This document shows, in pieces, positions 60,367 through 64,000 of a stretch of 64,000 nucleotides of DNA (position 1 is its first letter; each line of letters opens with the position of its first letter). A program made the position numbers and the translations under genes. A model generated the notes under the pieces. It saw only the letters and a program-made list of their open reading frames with translations, made no database searches and had not been told where the DNA came from. This stretch comes from Nereocystis luetkeana (Eukaryota; Sar; Phaeophyceae; Laminariales; Laminariaceae). The stretch lies in the NCBI GenBank assembly GCA_031213475.1, contig JARUPZ010000017.1:9685587-9749586 (forward strand), given 5' to 3'.

Positions 60367-60560
60367 TTAGGGGCCGAAGACGAAGACCTCGGCGACGGGG
60401 TTCCTCCAGTCGTAGGCGCGGGTGGTGATGTCCGCCTCGCCGTGGATGCCACGGTGGATGTGGATGAATTCCTCTCCGGGTGCATCCTGCGCGTTGCCGG
60501 AGTCGGGCTCGCATGCCGGGCCGGGCATGTGGGAGCACAGCTCGTTGTTGGACTCGGTAC
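60367..60560 (-). CDS. Spondin_N domain protein, terminal exon
   Basis: Acceptor CCAATCAG; runs to TAA at 60367-60369. Encodes GTESNNELCSHMPGPACEPD, then GEEFIHIHRGIHG and YDWRNPVAEVFVFGP, the C-terminal half of Spondin_N. Two Cys (CSHMPGPAC) could form a disulphide. The 884-bp intron upstream holds a 146-bp tandem duplication and (GGGT)n tracts. Confidence 0.9.
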
Positions 60561-60594
60561 CTGATTGGGTCGAGGATGGGACGGTCATGACGGT

Positions 60595-60880
60595 CACGGG
60601 TGGGTGGGTGGGTGGGTGCGGTGGAAATAGGGGCGGAGATACGCAAAAAAAGTTGAGACGCACGTGCTGTAATTCAGAATAAATAGCTCTAGCGATCACT
60701 TGATAGTGTGATGATAAATGATCGTTGCAACTGATGGATGGGTGGGTGGGTGGGTGGGTGGGTGGGGTGGAAATAGGGGCGGAGAGAAGCAAAAAAAGTT
60801 GAGACGCACGTGCTGTAATTCAGGATAAATAGCTCTAGCGATCACTCGATAGTGTGATGATAAATGATCGTCGCAACTGC
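60595..60880 (+). repeat. 146-bp tandem duplication in the spondin intron
   Basis: GTGGAAATAGGGGCGGAGA through TGATAAATGATCG occurs twice, each preceded by (GGGT)n. Confidence 0.85.
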
Positions 60881-61444
60881 TGCTGACATGGGGAGGCGGG
60901 GTTGGTGGTGTTGATGGCGGGTGTCGGTGCTGCTAAGATGGTGTCGCTGTTGATGGATGTGTAGCTCGTGCGAAGCATGGCATGCAGCTCGCGGCCATGG
61001 ACTTCGACGAAATCCTCTATCTCAGAGCGGACGCGTTTTTATATACGAAACTCCAAGACATCGGAGGGCGGAGAAATCGGAGGGCGGTGAAATGCTGGGT
61101 CCCACCGCGTGAAGTGGCATCGTGGAGCCAAAAGGTTCGCCCCACCAGTCGCGAAAATACACAAATGGAGCCGTTCACAAAATTTGCGAAATCATACATT
61201 CTGGAGCCAGCGAAACAGCAGTACATGCTGGACTGCTGTTGTTTGACGAGATAGAGGAGAGAAGGTGCACTCCTTGCATTTGCATCTTCTGGGCTTAGGG
61301 CAACAAACACCACCTGGCTATTATTTTGTGCTCCGACTCGTGTATCGACGTACGTGCCTGGTAGGTGTACACGCGGCAACAGGCGAACTTTTTATCGCGG
61401 AAAAAAAAGAAGCCTTTTGTTCACGAAATTTTTGTGTGTCTCAC

Positions 61445-61528
61445 CAGCGTCAAAGGCGGGCGGGAAGGACTTGGAGCCGCTGTACAGGCCCTCGGAGTCG
61501 ATGCCCATAAAAGCATCGTTGGTGTTGA
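61445..61528 (-). CDS. Spondin_N domain protein, second exon in window
   Basis: Acceptor GACTGCAG, donor GTGAGA. Encodes (I)NTNDAFMGIDSEGLYSGSK then SFPPAFDA; split codons A+TC (Ile) and G+GT (Gly) join perfectly to both neighbours. NTNDAF and FDAGTE are diagnostic of Spondin_N. Confidence 0.9.
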
Positions 61529-61905
61529 CTGCAGTCAACGTCACGTCACGGCACGGAGTACGGAGTCGGAGGTGGTTAGAGTGGGGCTGGGTGAACGTTT
61601 CTCATGCGTGGCGTGTCGGATGGTTTTCCTTTCCCAACACACACAACACTCTAAAAAGCTCCACCTCTTGAAACGCGCGACCCAGGTATTAACATTTTAA
61701 AACTTTTCGGTTGATATGTGATATTGAGTACCGAGTGCGTCAACTAATGAATGGAGAACAAACGATCAGTCGGGTATATTATCATACCACCAAACTGTAC
61801 CGGACTAGCGACAACCTTAACACTTTTGACCATGACTAAGAAATGGAGGAACTGATACCACCTACTACTGCTAGTACTCGTAAGATCAAACTATATGGGA
61901 CTCAC

Positions 61906-62059
61906 TGAGCATGGAGACGGTCGAGAAGACCGCGTCGTCGCCGCAGACGTCCATGTCCACCTCCATGGTGCCCCTCCAAGTCTCTCCCGGGAACAACGGC
62001 GCTTCGCCGACCGCGGAACCGCAGATGTAAGGGGCCACCTCGGCGGAAGCCGCAAGCGC
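61906..62059 (-). CDS. Spondin_N domain protein, upstream exon in window (partial gene)
   Basis: Minus-strand exon: acceptor CTGTTCAG before 62059, donor GTGAGT after 61906; phase 0 in, phase 1 out. It encodes ALAASAEVAPYICGSAVGEA then LFPGETWRGTMEVDMDV and FSTVSML. With the next two exons it gives 143 residues with the Spondin_N pattern: PG near the start, SMLxNTNDAF, FDAGTExNNE, HIHRGIHG, DWRNPVAEV. This domain occurs in animal F-spondin-type extracellular proteins and in bacterial and algal secreted proteins, so a secreted or surface role is likely but not shown. The N-terminal part of the domain and any signal peptide are upstream, unidentified or outside the window. Confidence 0.8.
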
Positions 62060-62299
62060 CTGAACAGCACGGCAACAACATCAGCAAATAGTATCGCAGG
62101 TGAAGTCAGGTACAGCAGTAGCATGATCAAAACCAAACAAAACACGGGAAACGCGATCGAAAACTTTACCTAACTTTGGAACAATCGATCAAGAAATACA
62201 TCCCCTTGCATGGGTTTTTTTCTCTTTTCTTGTGAGACGAGGAGGGCGAGAACTATTTACGAGGAACCATAGTTATATATTTTTTAATTTGTTTTTTTG

Positions 62300-62412
62300 C
62301 TCATCCCCATTCATTATCTTCGCACATCTTCTTCTCTCTCCTTCCCACTCGTAACTCAGACCCGGGGTCACATAGCACTCCCCCCTTCCCGCTACGGTAC
62401 GTGCCTTCATTT
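62300..62412 (+). repeat. R7 copy
   Basis: CATTCATTATCTTCGCACAT ... GTAACTCAGACCCGGGGTCA ... CGCTACGGTACGTGCCTTC; empty-site version of the arrangement at 25280-25620. Confidence 0.5.
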
Positions 62413-62414
62413 TT

Positions 62415-62538
62415 AGTTAATACCTGGTAGGACCTACGTATGGTACACATAAAACCTACCTGGTATATATTTACCCATTTTTACTAACAACATTCGGTCC
62501 TAACAGGTACCAGTGGTATTAACTATGGTCCCCTGTAA
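62415..62538. mobile_element. MITE1 copy 19, 5'-incomplete, with several scar insertions
   Basis: Begins inside the left TIR (AGTTAATA), ends TTAACTATGGTCCCCTGTAA. Extra blocks CCTGGTA, CGTA, CCTGGTA and ACAGGTACCAGTGGTA sit after TA dinucleotides of the consensus. Confidence 0.75.
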
Positions 62539-62824
62539 TACCTGGTACAACAACAGCAGATGTATCCTTGCAAGAGTTTTTTTTTTTTTTTTGTGAGGGC
62601 AACTACGAGTACTACTGTACAGCGAGCAGCAGATATTTTCTTAAAATGTAAGCCCATCCAACGAGTGCGCATAGTGGGCGTGTCTGTTCTGTTGAAAACC
62701 GAGTCAGTCCACAGCCGAAGTCCTCGTGTACGTGTACGACTACAATAATACTAAAATTACAATGCATTTGGTTTTTGACGTCTGTTTTTTTGCTTTGCTT
62801 CGTCGTCTGTTTTCTTCATCCTGT

Positions 62825-63110
62825 CTATTTTTTTCTGGGTAGTATGTGGTCTTCTCGGTTTCTGTGGCGACTTGTACAGCGTACCGCATGTATCTGATAC
62901 GTACGTGCGCGGACCTCCTTTTTCTATTGGTATGTTTTTGTCTGACTGCTGAGGTCTAGATGTGCTTCAGTTATCGTGTGTACTACTCTTTTGCTTGTTT
63001 TATTTATTACCGAGGTATTTCTTCCACTCCAAAGTTATTGAAGCCTGCCCTGCGACCACGGACTGCATTGTATTGTGGTGATGAGTTCATGTGAGAACAA
63101 ACAAACAAAA
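62825..63110 (+). mobile_element. LINE 3' UTR fragment
   Basis: Near-identical to 50058-50310 (TCTGGGTAGTATGTGGTCTT through CCACGGACTGCATTGTATTG) and ends in CAAA/CAAAC repeats. It is therefore a severely 5'-truncated insertion of the same LINE. Confidence 0.8.
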
Positions 63111-64000
63111 AACAAACACTAACCCCCCGGTACACGTAAACAAACAAAAAACAAACACTAGCCCCCCGGTACACGCACACTACAAAAATATAGCTGGTAC
63201 TACTGTAGCTCACAGCATTGACGTCATTTAGAGCATATATTCGTATGGTACCTCACCACGACGTGGCGCTGGAGCTACTTACAGCTGTACTATCAACGGT
63301 TTTATGAGCGTACCAGGTACGGTCTGTATCTGCCATGACCGAATCTTACCAGGATCAACAGAGTCAATACCTACCACGACCAAGGTGTTAGACCACTCGG
63401 TCAACCTTTTTACTTGAAGCTTGACCAAACGATACAATATGGTTGTAAGCTGGAACACGTAAACCAGGTACCAGGTTTCGTACAAGGTCCAAAAGGCATT
63501 GCCTTTGACTAGACCCAAGGTTTTGGAGCCGTTTACAACCCTTTAGTTGAAGCTGGACGAAAGGATGAAGGTAGCCACTCACTGCAACACGAAAATGGTG
63601 GAGTCGGCTCCTCTGGAGGGCGACGGAATGTGACTAGACCACGTAAATTGTCAAGCCAGGTGCTCGCGAGGGCGACGTTGCCGGTAATTATTGGTAGTTC
63701 GATATTTTCCTGGATATTTCGATAGACTCGTGCAGGTGCCAAGCATGATCGATTTTCGACTGTTACTAATAATAATATCTCTTATTTTATACCTGGCTAT
63801 ATGTGTTTGCGCTCGTTGCATTTTGTGAAACTTTCATTCAACAAGTAAGTATCGGAACTACTCCGGATTATACTTGATATTTATACACCTCGTGTATCTC
63901 GTAGTTGTTGGGTCTATCGAACGCGGACCTCGGGCCATGATGTGGCTCAGCAGCAGCTGCTGCATGCTCGCACATCGGTATGGTATGCCAACAATTTTCG
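63111..64000. other. Unassigned sequence upstream of the spondin exons
   Basis: The missing N-terminal spondin exon(s) should lie here or beyond. I found a good minus-strand donor (GTAAGT at 63275) with a short phase-0 frame, but its peptide does not resemble Spondin_N. A plus-strand donor at 63845 is also unassigned. Confidence 0.3.

Noticed and set aside
61017-61379. 120-codon minus-strand ORF between spondin exons
   Set aside because: It lies in a phase-proved intron and has no Spondin_N features.
63275-63330. Candidate upstream spondin exon ending at a GTAAGT donor
   Set aside because: Phase fits, but the peptide (MADTDRTWYAHKTVDSTA) has no resemblance to the Spondin_N start.

Overview
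This is a eukaryotic nuclear window: long introns with GT-AG (one GC-AG) splice sites, tRNA-derived retroposons, a 5'-truncated LINE, many MITE-like DNA elements and dense microsatellites. GC-rich exons with Gly/Ala/Gln low complexity, an RluA-type pseudouridine synthase and a Spondin_N gene would fit a photosynthetic stramenopile such as a brown alga. That assignment is inference and I hold it loosely.

I reconstruct two genes from sequence. (1) On the + strand one very large gene runs from about 2.28 to 54.06 kb. Fifteen exons, found by splice signals, reading-frame continuity and matching splice phase, join to 4326 nt (1441 codons plus stop). The C-terminal 600 or so codons are an RluA-family RNA pseudouridine synthase: the catalytic HRLDIDTSG motif is in exon 9, KRYRALVE in exon 11, TGRTHQIR in exon 15. 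The N-terminal part is low complexity (Gly/Ala, poly-Pro, Ala-Gln repeats, acidic run) plus a short globular-looking section. Introns range from 115 bp to about 18 kb. (2) On the - strand, 62.06 to 60.37 kb, three phase-matched exons encode the C-terminal half of a Spondin_N domain protein. Its upstream exon(s) were not found and may lie beyond the window. The two genes converge.

Almost everything else is repeats. Introns 2-13 and the 54-60 kb spacer hold: about 20 copies of a 105-110 bp TA-flanked MITE (MITE1); 11 copies of a near-perfect palindrome flanked by TTAA (piggyBac-like); a second TA-flanked MITE (MITE2) beginning CCA and ending TGG, with a tandem array derived from it at 40.3-41.6 kb; a 500-bp dispersed repeat (R3); several smaller families; SINE-like elements; and LINE 3' ends that carry the (CAA)n tails.

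The most striking signal is the 9-mer TACCWGGTA (W = A or T), seen about thirty times by eye in 64 kb where roughly half a copy is expected. Comparison of MITE1 copies shows that it arises by insertion of CCWGG plus a duplicated TA into pre-existing TA sites. Its structure is what a TA-targeting transposon with CCA...TGG ends, such as MITE2, would leave on excision.
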